Source of the DNA: [Phialemoniopsis] sp. UDSM-2020
Lineage: Eukaryota > Ascomycota > Sordariomycetes > Thyridiales > Thyridiaceae
Length of the DNA stretch: 64,000 nucleotides
Direction of reading: 5' to 3'
NCBI GenBank assembly: GCA_018873225.1
Contig: JAEILZ010000006.1
Span: 3,038,001 to 3,102,000, forward strand
The notes beneath the pieces were generated by a model that saw nothing but the letters and a program-made list of their open reading frames with translations, was not told the origin of the DNA and did not search any database. Below, one piece after another: positions 34,309 to 44,969 of this stretch (the stretch's first letter is position 1; every line of letters starts with the position of its first letter). A program made the position numbers and the translations under genes.

Positions 34309-35718
34309 TTAGAATGAAGCCAGTCCACCACCCCTTCGGCCCTCCGGTTGCTGACCTATTGCGTCGAGCACATCTGCCTGCCTCTTCCAAGGCCGGACCC
34401 TACCCCTTCTTACCGGCTGCTGCTCATGCTCGACCGGACTCTCAGGGATGCCCTCCTCGCTCGGCACACCCAGGTCAGCCCTAGGCTCCTCCTCCCGAGG
34501 TGAGCTAGCCCACTGTATCTGATCAAACGGCACGACCTTGCCCGTACCCAGTGGCGCCTGGCCCTTGTTGCTGACCTTGACCTGCGACCCCTGGCCCTCC
34601 ACAAGCCCAGCAAGTCTGGCGATCGCCAACCGCGCCCCAGCAACGCCCAGCCCTCCGCCCTTGGGGTCTCCAGCGCCCGTGACGAAGATCTCGGCCTCCC
34701 ACCCTCCCCTTCCCTCCTTCCACCCCGGCCCCTGCGGCCCAGCCCTCTTCCGGCCCCGCTTCTCCGCCCTCCGCAGCTCCTCCCACACCTGCACGCACCG
34801 CCTGCGCAGCAGCGCCTCCTCGTCCTCGTCGCCACGGCTGACCAGCTTGTCGGCCTTGGTCAGCACGACGGCCGTGCGCACGCCCGCGTCGCGCAGGAGC
34901 TCGAGCGCGAGGCGGTCGCCGTCCTTCACGCCCGCCACGCTGTCGACCAGGACCACGGCCCCGCGCAGCATGGCGCGACGCGCGAGGTATTTCGCGATCT
35001 CGGCGCCCCATTCCTCGCGCGAGTGCAGGCCGTAGCCCGGCATGTCCATCACGACGAGGCTGTGCTTGGGAGGGGGTTCCTTGCGCTGCGCCGAGTCCCT
35101 GCGCTGGGAGCGCGTCGTCCTGCCTGCGTTGCCGCCGCCCCCATCTTCGTCTTGTGGTTGTTGTTGTTGTTGGTCTTGGCTGGGGGGTGGCAGGCGCATG
35201 GGCGGGCCGAAGCCGTAGCCGTTGAGCGTCTTGGTGCAGCCCGCCGTCGCGCTGGTGATGGCGATGCCCGTGCGGTTGCGCTTGGAGCCGTGGGAGCGGC
35301 CGGCGCGGCCGTGGGTCTCGAGGCCGGACAGGGCGTTGAGGAGGGTCGACTTGCCGACGTTGGAGCGGCCGAGGATGCAGACCTCTGGAATGCGCGTGTT
35401 GACGGGCAGGTTGAGGAAGCGCGGGGCCGAGTAGAGGAATTTTGGGCGGGGGCGGATGAAGAGGGATGTCGCTTGGTCGAGGGCGGAGGGGGGTGGTGGA
35501 GGGGCTGGTGCTGCTGTTGTTGTCGTCGTGGCGGATGTTGGTGATGCTGATGGAGGTTCGTATTGGGTTGGGAGGTAGGATATCGAGCGCTCTGGGGGAG
35601 TTGTTGCGGAGGAAGACGGCGAGGAGTACAATCGTTGTTGGAGGTGGTGGTACGGGAGGATGGCGATGAGGACTGTTTGCCGCGTCGGAGGCAGGAATGG
35701 TATAGATTTTAACCGCAT
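34309..35718 (-). CDS. mrx8: Mitochondrial EngB/YihA-type GTPase (Mrx8-like)
   Basis: Intronless, 469 residues. EngB-family GTPases assist assembly of the ribosomal large subunit; the yeast mitochondrial member is Mrx8. Visible motifs: G1 GRSNVGKST at about 117-125, a following SHGSKRNRTG switch region with SATAGCTKTLN, G3 DMPGYG at about 228, and G4 TKADK. The first 35 residues (basic, hydroxylated, QQRLYSS) fit a mitochondrial presequence. A Gln/Gly-rich low-complexity insert sits between the switch region and G3, and the C-terminus extends about 120 residues past the G domain. An in-frame ATG further upstream was not seen in this frame. Divergent from fmc1. Confidence 0.88.
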   Translation of the reverse strand: MRLKSIPFLPPTRQTVLIAILPYHHLQQRLYSSPSSSATTPPERSISYLPTQYEPPSASPTSATTTTTAAPAPPPPPSALDQATSLFIRPRPKFLYSAPRFLNLPVNTRIPEVCILGRSNVGKSTLLNALSGLETHGRAGRSHGSKRNRTGIAITSATAGCTKTLNGYGFGPPMRLPPPSQDQQQQQPQDEDGGGGNAGRTTRSQRRDSAQRKEPPPKHSLVVMDMPGYGLHSREEWGAEIAKYLARRAMLRGAVVLVDSVAGVKDGDRLALELLRDAGVRTAVVLTKADKLVSRGDEDEEALLRRRCVQVWEELRRAEKRGRKRAGPQGPGWKEGRGGWEAEIFVTGAGDPKGGGLGVAGARLAIARLAGLVEGQGSQVKVSNKGQAPLGTGKVVPFDQIQWASSPREEEPRADLGVPSEEGIPESPVEHEQQPVRRGRVRPWKRQADVLDAIGQQPEGRRGGGLASF

Positions 35719-36030
35719 GATAGGCAGTCTGAAGAGTCCTGAAGCTCCCGAAAGAGCTGCAGGTCAATTAATATGAGTACACAAGAAGAAAGTATGGTTG
35801 TCAGAGCGCACATGTCGTGATATTAAGCTTGGTGTCTCTGATAAGATCTCCGGGACCCAAAATTTTCCCGGCGCAAACCGATATCGATAAGTCAATTCGT
35901 CCCCAAATATCCTCCAACATCATCGAACCTCAACCTCATCACCACCAGCACACCCAATCCGACCAACACCACAATACGAAACCCAATCGCACCTGTCAAC
36001 CTATCAGCATCAACACAGCTAGCGAGCACA
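35719..36030. promoter_or_regulatory. Shared bidirectional promoter of two mitochondrial genes
   Basis: The 312 bp between the ATG codons of the EngB-type GTPase and fmc1 must serve both genes. The fmc1 side is a run of A/C-rich sequence with repeated CACCA and CCAA words. Both products act in mitochondria (ribosome and ATP synthase assembly), so co-regulation is plausible. Confidence 0.55.
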
Positions 36031-36399
36031 ATGTCCCACCCCCAAGCCCCGCGCCTCCGCGCCCTCTACCGCTCCCTGCTGCGCGAGCTCCCTCCTCGGC
36101 CCATCCTCTCGACCCCCCGCTCGCCCATTCACCAGCGCCTGCGCGACGGCTTCTTCACTTCTCCCTCTCCCTCTCCCGCCGCAGCCTCTACGGACGAAGC
36201 CGCGCTGGTGGGCCAAGCAGAGCAGTACCTAGCCTACCTGCGCGCGCAGCGCACCTACGTCTCTCTACTGGAGCGGTACAACCCCGGCATGGGCATGGAC
36301 GAGGAGGAGCGGGTGCGGCTCACGGCGCGGCGGGTCGGGATGGATCTTCCCGTTGAGTATGGGCCTGGGTCAGAGTCGGAGGGGGGCAAGAAGGAGTAG
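36031..36399 (+). CDS. fmc1: ATP synthase assembly factor Fmc1 (LYR family)
   Basis: Intronless, 122 residues. Fmc1 supports assembly of the F1 part of mitochondrial ATP synthase together with Atp12. The N-terminus carries the LYR tripeptide (12-14, RLRALYRSLLRELP). The family's C-terminal block is intact: EQYLAYLRAQRTYVSLLERY, then NPGMGMDEEERVRLTARRVG, then MDLPVEYG. Length fits the family. The Ser/Pro/Ala stretch at about 43-55 is a linker between the two helices. Confidence 0.9.
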   Translation: MSHPQAPRLRALYRSLLRELPPRPILSTPRSPIHQRLRDGFFTSPSPSPAAASTDEAALVGQAEQYLAYLRAQRTYVSLLERYNPGMGMDEEERVRLTARRVGMDLPVEYGPGSESEGGKKE

Positions 36400-36921
36400 A
36401 GAGGGAGCAAACCGGGGCAAGAATCGAGCGAAGCGAAGATGGACTTTTGCACCACAATATTGCAGAAGAGACAGATCTGGCCTGACGCACACGTTGGAAG
36501 AACGGACAGGCCTCAGCAAAAATTAACAGGACGAGGCTATGGCTGTCAAGTCCGTGGAAGAGGAGGGATATATATACCCATACACGAGGAGCAGGATCAT
36601 TTTCGGCAGACAAACAGGACGGAAGGGGGGGCATATTGTCAGACAGAAGGTCGAGTGCGGAGGAATCTCAGAGCAATTCATCATAGAGAAGACACAGTCA
36701 GATGTCGAAAAGCCAGCTCATCGGGTCTCAACGGGCAATGCCCATGTACAAATATCATGCACAACAAAGTATATACAAGAAAAAGAGGTCCTAATCTACG
36801 CTATCCAGTATATCGTTCCAAGGTCGTGCTATATATATGAACCAAATTCGCCTTTCCCAGACGTTGTCACGTCACAAAAACTATAAGGGGTATCAACTTC
36901 TCTCTAGGCCTCTCCTTCTCA
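36400..36921. other. Convergent 3' region with AT-rich tracts
   Basis: About 520 bp between the stop codons of fmc1 (+) and the large coiled-coil gene (-). It contains several TATATA tracts (near 36569, 36770 and 36830), consistent with fungal 3' processing signals. No coding pattern. Confidence 0.5.
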
Positions 36922-39900
36922 TCAAAACCTCACCCCTCCAAGCCCAACACCTTCGTCCTCAAGACTCTCATCCCACCCGCCCGTCTCGAGCAACCACTCG
37001 CCGAGCCTCTCCTTGACGCCCTCAATCGTCCCGCCCAGCGCGTCGCTCCACTGCTCCTGCACAACCCGCACCTTCTCCTTCAGATCGTCCGTCAGCCTCT
37101 GCCCCTCCTCGCGCCTCGTCTCCTCCACCCTCGCTGGATCCCGCCCTTCCTTCTCCATGACCTTGGCCTTGGCCATCGTCAGCGCCTCCTTGACCTCGTG
37201 CAGCAGGCACAGCAGGTTTGTCTGGCTCTCGATGAATTGGTACGAGCTCTTCTCGGCGTGCAGCAGCAGCGAGAATAGGTACTGCATCGGGTGATGCCGG
37301 TAGCTCGGCGTCTCGTCGTACTCGTCCGCCGGGATCTGGATGTGAAAGCCCTGCATGTCGAGCGGGATCTTATCCAGCACGCGCTTGAGCGGCGGCGCCA
37401 GGTCCCAGAAGGCACTGAGCTGCACTTCTACGCCACGCATCGCGTTCTCTTCCACGACATCGCGGAACTCTTGCGTGCGGCGGAACACCTCCTCCGAGAA
37501 GGCGAGGGCGCGCTTGGTAGCGTCCTCGGCAAAGAAGGCCTCAGCCGACGCCGTCTTCTCCTCGTTCCCGGCAAGGCGGTAGGGAGTGATGATCATCTCC
37601 TTGTAGCGGTCGTTGCGGTCCGATAGAAGGTCGTAGATGGCGCGATGCAGTGTTTCGCGAGCCTCGAAGATCCATTTTAGCAATGTCAGCTTCTCGAGGA
37701 GCTCGGGTTGTTCATCGCCCTCCTCCTGCGGCATGTTGGGGTTCGCCTGGCGGGTCTCAACGAACAAACGACCCCGTAGCTCGTCAAAAAGCTGCGTCGC
37801 CTTGGTAATACGACCGGTGAGCAGCTCATTTAGAGGCATGACCACTGCATTTTGAAAGTGGTCAAAGTCCTTCTTCTCCAGCTCCTTCAGTTGGGCCTTC
37901 TCCGCCTCGTTTGAGTCTGACTCGATGGCAGCCGCTTCGCCGTAGCTCATATTGCCAGACGAAATCTCCCGATGCAGGTTCGCTCTGAGTTCTTGCTTAC
38001 GTTTCTTGGCAGCCTCTGCAGCCTCCTCGCGCATGGCTTTACTGTTCTGCTTGAACCGCTCGTTGGTCGCCTCGATCTCGGTCAAGTCAGATATTGTTCG
38101 CACAGCGGACCGAATCGATGTGAGCTCGGGGTGGTTGTTGTTCACTGCAGGGTGGTGTCGCGGGTATGGCGGCGGCAGTGTTACTAGCCTCGAGACATCC
38201 ATATGGCTCGCATTTGGCGTGTTTGGTGAGGATATTGACGATATCAGAGAATTGCGTAGGTGTGACTTGGGCGTGCTGATTTGCTCCTGGAGTTGATCAT
38301 GCCAGCCAGTCTTTTCAGGCGGGTACTCGCCCGAGGAATCCCTCTTGCTGCTGCTGGCAAACGAATCTGGGCGATCCATCCATTGTAGTGCTTCGCGGGC
38401 CTCCTTTGGCACTCCCATGTACTTTGACTCGCGCTTTGAGCGCTCCAACCGGCCACCCGGGACGCCATTAGAGTCCGTCTCCCACCACCTGCTAGACGGC
38501 CTTCCCCGGGAGTCATCGTCGTCGTGGTTATCACTGACGCTCATGCTCAGAATTGGCGACAGAGACGGCATGTAATTGGACTGGTAGTTGCCCTGGTTTT
38601 GTGGTCCGGTGACAGGCGACAGCGGCGGCAGATTTGCAGACGTTGGCGCCGAGCTTGGTCCGCTCGCGAGACCTGCCTCCCTAGACATGGAACCAATAGA
38701 TCCTCTATGTGACCGACTTGGCTCTGACGACTGGGGCGTGAACTCTGTTGCACTCATCTGGGAGTTAATGGACTCCCTTCTGGCAGCCATTGGCCGAAAT
38801 AGGTCTCTGGTCAAGTCGAAGATCTCTGATCCCATGGCGCCGATAGCTGTCGAGTACCGCTCGCGCCGGATTCGTGACTCGTTCACGATAAAGTCAGCAA
38901 AAAGTCGCACCCTCTCTGCATCATCGGCGGCAGCGGTCTCCTTGTGCGCAAACGCCTTGTAACGTTCAATGGTACCACGGCAAAACTGGTCAGCCGTCTG
39001 CTTCGACACTGTTTCCTTTGTGATGAGTCGGGGTGACTGTGGAGCGATGGGCTCGAGGGTTAGCCTCGTTTGAGACGACGATGCAGATCGCGTGTGAGGC
39101 GGGGGCGTAGGTAAGGCCTTGGGAGCAATCTGTCCGGACGGGCCGGGGTTGACAGCATACGGCTTTTGAGGGTGCGGGGAGAAGGGAGGTGTGGGTGTCC
39201 CGGGATGAGACTCGGCCTGGGCCGATCCCAAAGCGCGAGGCGTATTGTTTCTCGAGTCTTGATAGTACTCTTGCGTAGACGAGTCCCCAGATTGGGGCGT
39301 CTCCTGACTTGTCCGGCCACTCCTCGGAGTGGATTTGTTGATGGTCAGCTTCCTTGTCAGTCCTCCCGATGGGGGAATGACGATTTCGGAGAGCCGGCGG
39401 CTTTCTAATGAGCCATCGATAGAATTTCGAACTCCTCCTCGAGTACGACTCTCATTCCGTCGTGCCAGCAATGTCTTTTCGCCACGCACTGCTCCAGTCC
39501 TCGCCAGGCCTGGATTTGACCCTGAGGCTCCATGCTCGTGGTGACTGCTCGGGCTGCTGACGCTGGAGATCGACTCCTCGGTAGAAGTCTGGCCTGGCGA
39601 TCGGCTGCGGGTGTCGCTGTCATCCACCCAGTCTGCTGGTGTGGGTGGTACAGGCCCTAGCTCTGTAACACCTGTCGGAGGTGGTCGACGCGTAGGGGGG
39701 GACACGACTGGGTCACTCCCCGTGTTTGGTCTTGACGCGCTTTGCGATCGAGACGAAGATGGCGGAGGACCGGGAGGTGGGGGCGGTAGCGGCATGCCTG
39801 GATCCCATCTTACTTGAGATGCAGATCTGGACCTTGCAGATGTCGGCGTAATGGTCGCTGGGGTTGAGACGGCACGCCGCGAGCCAGGTGGTGCGTTCTG

Positions 39901-40568
39901 AATGGCATCAGCAGGCCTTGCTTGGGGTATTTGCAATGTCAATGGGACTGGCTGTTGACGAGAGGAGGTTATCGAGGTAGGCATTTGCCGCACAACAGGG
40001 TGAACGTCTGGCGGCGTGATGGCTTGCTCCTCTCGTCTTCGACCAAAACTCGGAAGACCAAACCGTCGTTCGCGAGATGCACCCCTTCCAGTGGCCCCCG
40101 GAGGTGGCGCAAAGACCTGATTCGTGGTGGATTCTGGAGACGGTCGGTGAGAGCCCGGCAGTGGTGCTCTCGATGCCGAAATATTGGCTGCAGGGGATTC
40201 ATATGCGACACTAACGGGTCGTTGGCTACGGGGAGGAGAGTACGGCGGGGGAGGAGGCGGTGGTTCTAGCCGCAGGTCAGTCAGATAGCTCTGGACATAT
40301 GAGCGGTTTGACGCAACTTACGCTGTGAATCCATCAAGGCATGCTGCCTCTGATCTGCCGCCACGAGAGGCGATCCCATCCATTCCTGCGGATTGTACGG
40401 TTGAATGGCACTCACTGGCGTCTGAGCAGAAAAGGGCGTGTTGGACGTGTAGGATACAGCCGATACAGGAGTCCCCGCCTGGTTGTGATATGCGCCGAGG
40501 GAGGTGGTTAGTAGCGGATTGAGCCCAGCTCGCAATCTCGACGTGGGGTCGCGGGCGCTGCTCATCAT
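36922..40568 (-). CDS. Uncharacterised 1196-residue coiled-coil protein
   Basis: Exons 40568-40322 and 40265-36922 (56-nt intron), 1196 residues. The join gives MDSQ followed by a polyproline run (QPPPPPPPYSPPR). Roughly the first 420 residues and a stretch at 500-720 are Ser/Pro-rich and likely disordered. The folded parts are an alpha-helical block (KQTADQFCRGTIERYKAFAH through RRERYSTAIGAMGSEIFDLT) and a long C-terminal helical region (NERFKQNSKAMREEAAEAAK to the end). The latter has conserved-looking segments such as LLKWIFEARETLHRAIYDLL. I do not recognise a named family. The mix of disordered S/T-P sites and long helices suggests a cytoskeletal or scaffold protein, but that is inference only. 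Confidence 0.75.
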
Positions 40569-42537
40569 GGTTGAAGATGTAAATAGAAAGTGCGCTATGT
40601 TGCAAATCGGGAGACGAAGGAGTGCCGGAGCACGTCTTGACGTGAAATTATCAAGGGTTCACGGGTTGGAGTCCGGCTGTGAAGACGATGGACAGTTGCT
40701 GAGAGAACCTGCCGTCGGCACGCCCTTTGTCCACCCGGCCCTGGACTGCAAACCTGATCCTCGCTACTGGCTTCTCACCAGTCCGAAAAGGTGTCGTTAG
40801 GCTCAAAGCAAGTCGCGGTCAATCCATCATACACAGCTTCCACCTTTCTGGTCGACAATGATGGCGTGAGGACAACCCTCAGAAAGCAGCCTCCGATGGG
40901 CCACAAAACACGGTATTGGAGGCGACCACGCAAATAACAGGTCAATGCCGGATCCAAGAGAGGACGAGGTGCAGAAGATAAAAAGAGAGGGTACAGGCAG
41001 GTGTGGGCCGATAGGCACAAGGTACCCCAGGCCTGGACCAGCCAGCATCAATCAAATCTCGGCGTGCGGGAGGCGGCACCCCCGTTTTTTGCACCACTTT
41101 CGAGGACCACCCGGCATGGGCGAAGAATCAGGACAAGGGTGGTGAGGGGCTGGCTTTTTTTGGACCTTTTTCTCCTCGACCGCCTTGAGGGCAATTGTCT
41201 TTCTGGCCTGGCCTTGGGCACCTTGCTCCGCTGGCCGGGATGCCGTCGCCGCCTGGAGGCAAACAAGCCCACTGTCCGGCAATCTAATGTAGGTGCTAAT
41301 TAAGCAGGACGACTATTGGTCTCGTTGCACGCAGGGATGCTTCCAAGAGTACAAGGTCCGGGACGGGTGGAAGCTGAGTGCGGAAAGAGTGCATGGAATC
41401 GGCCAGGGACGTTATGTGGGTGACAGACAGGCGATTCGAACGCCTTGTGTTGCGATATGTCCGCCGAAGCACGATGGGGATCTGCTTTCACACTGCTGCG
41501 ACTCTGATCCCCTGTGCATGAGGCAAGTAGTAGAGGAAGAGACTTGGCTGCCTTGGCACCGCGTGATTTTGCCTGTCTGTGTGTAAGTCTGGCTGATGAT
41601 CGCCCAACTGCCTGCATTGCTTCCCACGATGCGCACACCCTTTGCTGTGAAAGTGCACCGGAGGGTGGGAGAGGGGGCGGGGCACGTGGGATTGCTGGGC
41701 GTTGATTGTGGCATCTCCGCATGGGAGAGTCTTCTTTGTGCCAGCCCATCGAGGAAGATGCGTTGGCCGTGGTGATTGGTCTGGACGGAGGTTGTGCAAG
41801 AGGAGGAGACTGGACAATCTATTTCGGGATGGGGTGACCAGGAAGGACGTTGGCTTGGTCGCCTGTGATTGGACAGACGCGTGTGAACGACAGGGGAGTC
41901 ACCCCCTGCCGGCGCTTAATCGACCCTGCCCATTCGGCTCGATCCACACAAGCCGGTCCCCTTGAGAGATGCCCCTAAACCGGTTACGGGTTAGCTATCA
42001 GCACACCCCTGATGCCCTCGAGAAATCCCCCACACATTCTTCGTCTTTGCGACTTGACTACAGAGTACGGAATCTTCCATATGTCGCGAGGACTACCTAT
42101 CAGGAGAGCTGTGGCTCACCCAGTATGGTTTGGTAATCGCTGCCATGCATTGTTCTACCAGTACATGACTCGAGTCTCACTCCGCCGGAATTGCAAAGCA
42201 TGTCGGCGCCTGGTGACTAACCATGGATTCGACACGGGTAAATCAATGGACGGCCCGGACGCACGCAATATCGGCCCCAATGCAAGATCAATCCCGGGTC
42301 TCGCTCGTCAAGGCCAACTCTCCGTTCCGTTCACTATGCGTGGTGGTATTTTTGGGGGCATAAACCGCTTCTCTCCCCAAAATATCAACCGCGGTTCTAG
42401 TCAGTGTACCAGGGCGACCGAATGTGGTTGACGTAGCCGTTCACTTTGCACCGCGATACCAGTTTTTCACTCTTCTGCAGAACAAAACTTGCATTGATAT
42501 TCGGAATATTCGGAATAATTGGAATAAACCAGAAGCT
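40569..42537. other. Long intergenic region
   Basis: About 2 kb between the large coiled-coil gene and the nuclease-like gene, both on the minus strand. A frame at 42012-42431 has no domain pattern. A perfect T-arm-like hairpin sits at 41429-41445 but no tRNA could be built around it. Nothing else recognised. Confidence 0.55.
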
Positions 42538-43482
42538 CTAACAACATAGCTTGGCAAGGGCTCTTGAGAGCCGCTTTCGGCGTGTTGGTTTCTCTTTGCG
42601 ATCGTTGAGGTCTTCTCTCTGATCGCCGAGGTTTTCTCTTTGATCATCGAGGTCTTCTCTCTGACCGTTGAGGTCTTCTCTGTAATCGTCGATGTCTTCA
42701 TACGATATGCGTCGCCCGAAATTATCCTCCAAGTCCATCCTCAATTCGTCACGCTCTGGGTAGTATATGTTACTGATCGGGACCGGCATCCCACCCACCC
42801 CTCCGATGAAGGCATGCGCAACCTTCTCGGGGATGTGAATGACTTTCAGTGGCGGGAGCGTTCCCAAATCCTGCCAATGTCCTTGCAACTTCTTGTACGC
42901 GTTCCGAAGAGCCCTCTCCTGTCCCTGCTTCTCGCCCGTAATGGCATACATGACTCCGTACTTTCCTCGCTGCGCCAATGCCAATCTAGCGTTGCGCTCC
43001 AGTTGGCTTGTCTCGACGTTGCTCGTGTCCTTAGCCTCGACGAGATACGTCGTGTCTTTGATATGACAGATCATATCGATCTCCCGCTTCCTCTCGTGGT
43101 TGAGCGACAGAGGGACCATAATCTTCTGCTCGTCGCCGTTCACGCCAGCCCGCGTTTCGGCTGCTCTGAGGGGTCGCGAGATTTGATTGCCATCAGTGAT
43201 AAAACCCTGGCGGTGCAGGTAGTGGGCTGTCCAAAGCTCATGATAGAGACCCTTGTCAAGTCTACCTGTTACATCCCTCTTCTGCTCCTTGCTCTCGATG
43301 TACTTGGCAACGCTCTCGTTGAAGATCTCGACCATGACGTTGATTCGTACTCGCGGGTCCTTTTCCTTCGGTGGGACCGTGGGCAAGATGATCTCGATAC
43401 CTTCGATGGATGGATCACGCGGCATGGTTGGACAATGAGGTTTTACTATCCTGAATAATAAGCCTAAATAAAGATTTGGCAC
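42538..43482 (-). CDS. PD-(D/E)XK nuclease-like protein with heptad-repeat tail
   Basis: Single exon, 314 residues from the first ATG. A second ATG at codon 20 (43425, MPRDPSIEG) gives a tidier start. A restriction-endonuclease-like core is visible: helix GRLDKGLYHELWTAHYLHRQ with Glu82, then KREIDMICHIKDTTYLVEAK with Asp136, Glu149 and Lys151. This is the E...D-x(12)-E-x-K spacing of the PD-(D/E)XK fold. NARLALAQRGKYGVMYAITG then resembles the helix-strand after the active site. Residues 267-297 are four near-identical heptads of REDL-x-x-Q type, a short coiled coil, followed by a basic tail. The target is unknown; nuclease activity is inferred from the motif. Flanking spacers are long, and the gene looks accessory. 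Confidence 0.7.
   Translation of the reverse strand: MPNLYLGLLFRIVKPHCPTMPRDPSIEGIEIILPTVPPKEKDPRVRINVMVEIFNESVAKYIESKEQKRDVTGRLDKGLYHELWTAHYLHRQGFITDGNQISRPLRAAETRAGVNGDEQKIMVPLSLNHERKREIDMICHIKDTTYLVEAKDTSNVETSQLERNARLALAQRGKYGVMYAITGEKQGQERALRNAYKKLQGHWQDLGTLPPLKVIHIPEKVAHAFIGGVGGMPVPISNIYYPERDELRMDLEDNFGRRISYEDIDDYREDLNGQREDLDDQRENLGDQREDLNDRKEKPTRRKRLSRALAKLCC
42600..42704. repeat. 21-bp coding minisatellite
   Basis: About five imperfect copies of a 21-bp unit whose core reads GAGGTCTTCTCTCTG on the plus strand. They encode the heptads at residues 267-297 of the nuclease-like gene. Units differ by a few substitutions, so copy number may vary between strains. Confidence 0.75.
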
Positions 43483-44969
43483 GCAAGATGAAGAAGATGA
43501 TGGAACAGTATGGCGTTGTTCAACATGAGTCTTTGCAATTTATATACAAACTTGCACAGGTGCCAAGGCAAAGGCAAATGAGTTTACAAAGATGAGGATG
43601 TAGACTATCCCAAAGCTTAAAAATGCCGACTTTCTCTATGTACGGATCGCAACGTTAGAGCTGTCACAGCGAATGATATGCATCAGATCCCTAGCGCCGC
43701 ATTTGGGTCAGTACTAGATCAGCCTAGCAATGCGCATCTTGAGCAAGTGTGACGATGAGGTCAGACGCAAGTTCCCGTTCGTGCTATCACGCACTTGTTA
43801 GTTCAGTCACTGCGTGAGGGTCAAAACTCTACACATGTGCTTAAGTATTTGACCGTCGTTGCAGCCTTGTTGAATCCAGCAGGAGTAGGACAGATAAGGC
43901 TAGGAAAGTATCGGGAGTAGATGACCGCCCAAGGCGCCTCTGTATGGCTTGTTCGGACTTCGACCACTACTCTATCACATTGGTGATAACTAAAATGCTA
44001 GAGCCATCAAATACATCGACCCAAAAGTACCATCCTCGATATGTCTTTCAAGTCCGCAGAGAGCACTCTCCCACGTATATCCATGACAGGATATAAATAG
44101 AACTGAACCACCCCCTCGGTCCCTCGGAGTGGGGCCTAGCATTGTGTTGGGCATATGAATCACTATCACAGGCGACTGCAGATGAAACAGCGCCGTTGGT
44201 CTACGTGACCCGCGTCTATCACATTACATGCGGTGGAAAATATACCCCTACCCATTCGCTTTATATAGAAACATGGCTTTGGTAATCATATCTAACCCAT
44301 TGTTATGTTTTCGACATCACATTACAGCACAACTGAGGCAGGCGTTCCCAACGGCCGGCCTACGAACGACGAGGTAAGAATCCTTTCCTTGCGCACCACG
44401 ATAATGGTATCAGAGGCAATCTTAGCTCTGAAAGAAACACTGTTCAAGTTTTGAAATATTGCCGACATGTGACATGACAATACCGGAAAGCTTCGTTTCT
44501 GAAGTAAATAAAACGATTTGGGTTTAAGTGCTGACAGCCCGTAATCTTGACAATAAGCTTATATATTTGTTGGTACATCATATAAGTACAGTTTTACTAT
44601 CAACTGTTAGACTATCATTGTTGTATGATTGGAGAGGATTCTCTGTCTCAAGACTTCTGAAGGCCAAGTTCATCGACGGACTCCGAGGCCAGTACTGCCG
44701 GTCATGTACATTTACATCAAAACCGCGTTTCCGAAACCAGAATCAAGTACAAAGTTCGATATCCGGCATGGAGTGCGGTTTTCCGTGGGGATAATTAAAG
44801 GCTATGTTCTTAAGGCTTTTGCAAACTATCTTTATGTAGAAACGAAGTACAGATGGAGTTGATTGCTAGCACTTGTTGTATCTTGGGAACACCGGTATCG
44901 TCTTTATTGAAATGTATAATTGTCTTGAATGGTTACTGTCAGAAATGGTGTACGCATCCTCCCTCCTCC
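43483..44969. other. Intergenic region with a possible small spliced frame
   Basis: About 1.5 kb, A/T-richer than most of the window. At 44305 an ATG opens a 23-codon frame ending at a GTAAGA donor (44374). Splicing to a nearby AG would continue it for 12 codons to a stop at about 44455. The implied intron is only about 42 nt, so this is weak. No repeat or RNA gene recognised. Confidence 0.4.

Noticed and set aside
41429..41445. Perfect tRNA T-arm-like hairpin on the minus strand (AGGCG, loop TTCGAAT, CGCCT)
   Set aside because: No matching 5' acceptor strand, D arm or anticodon arm at tRNA distance; the nearest complementary acceptor-like word is about 140 nt away.
42012..42431. 139-codon plus-strand frame
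   Set aside because: No domain, no hydrophobic core pattern and no supporting splice signals; treated as chance.
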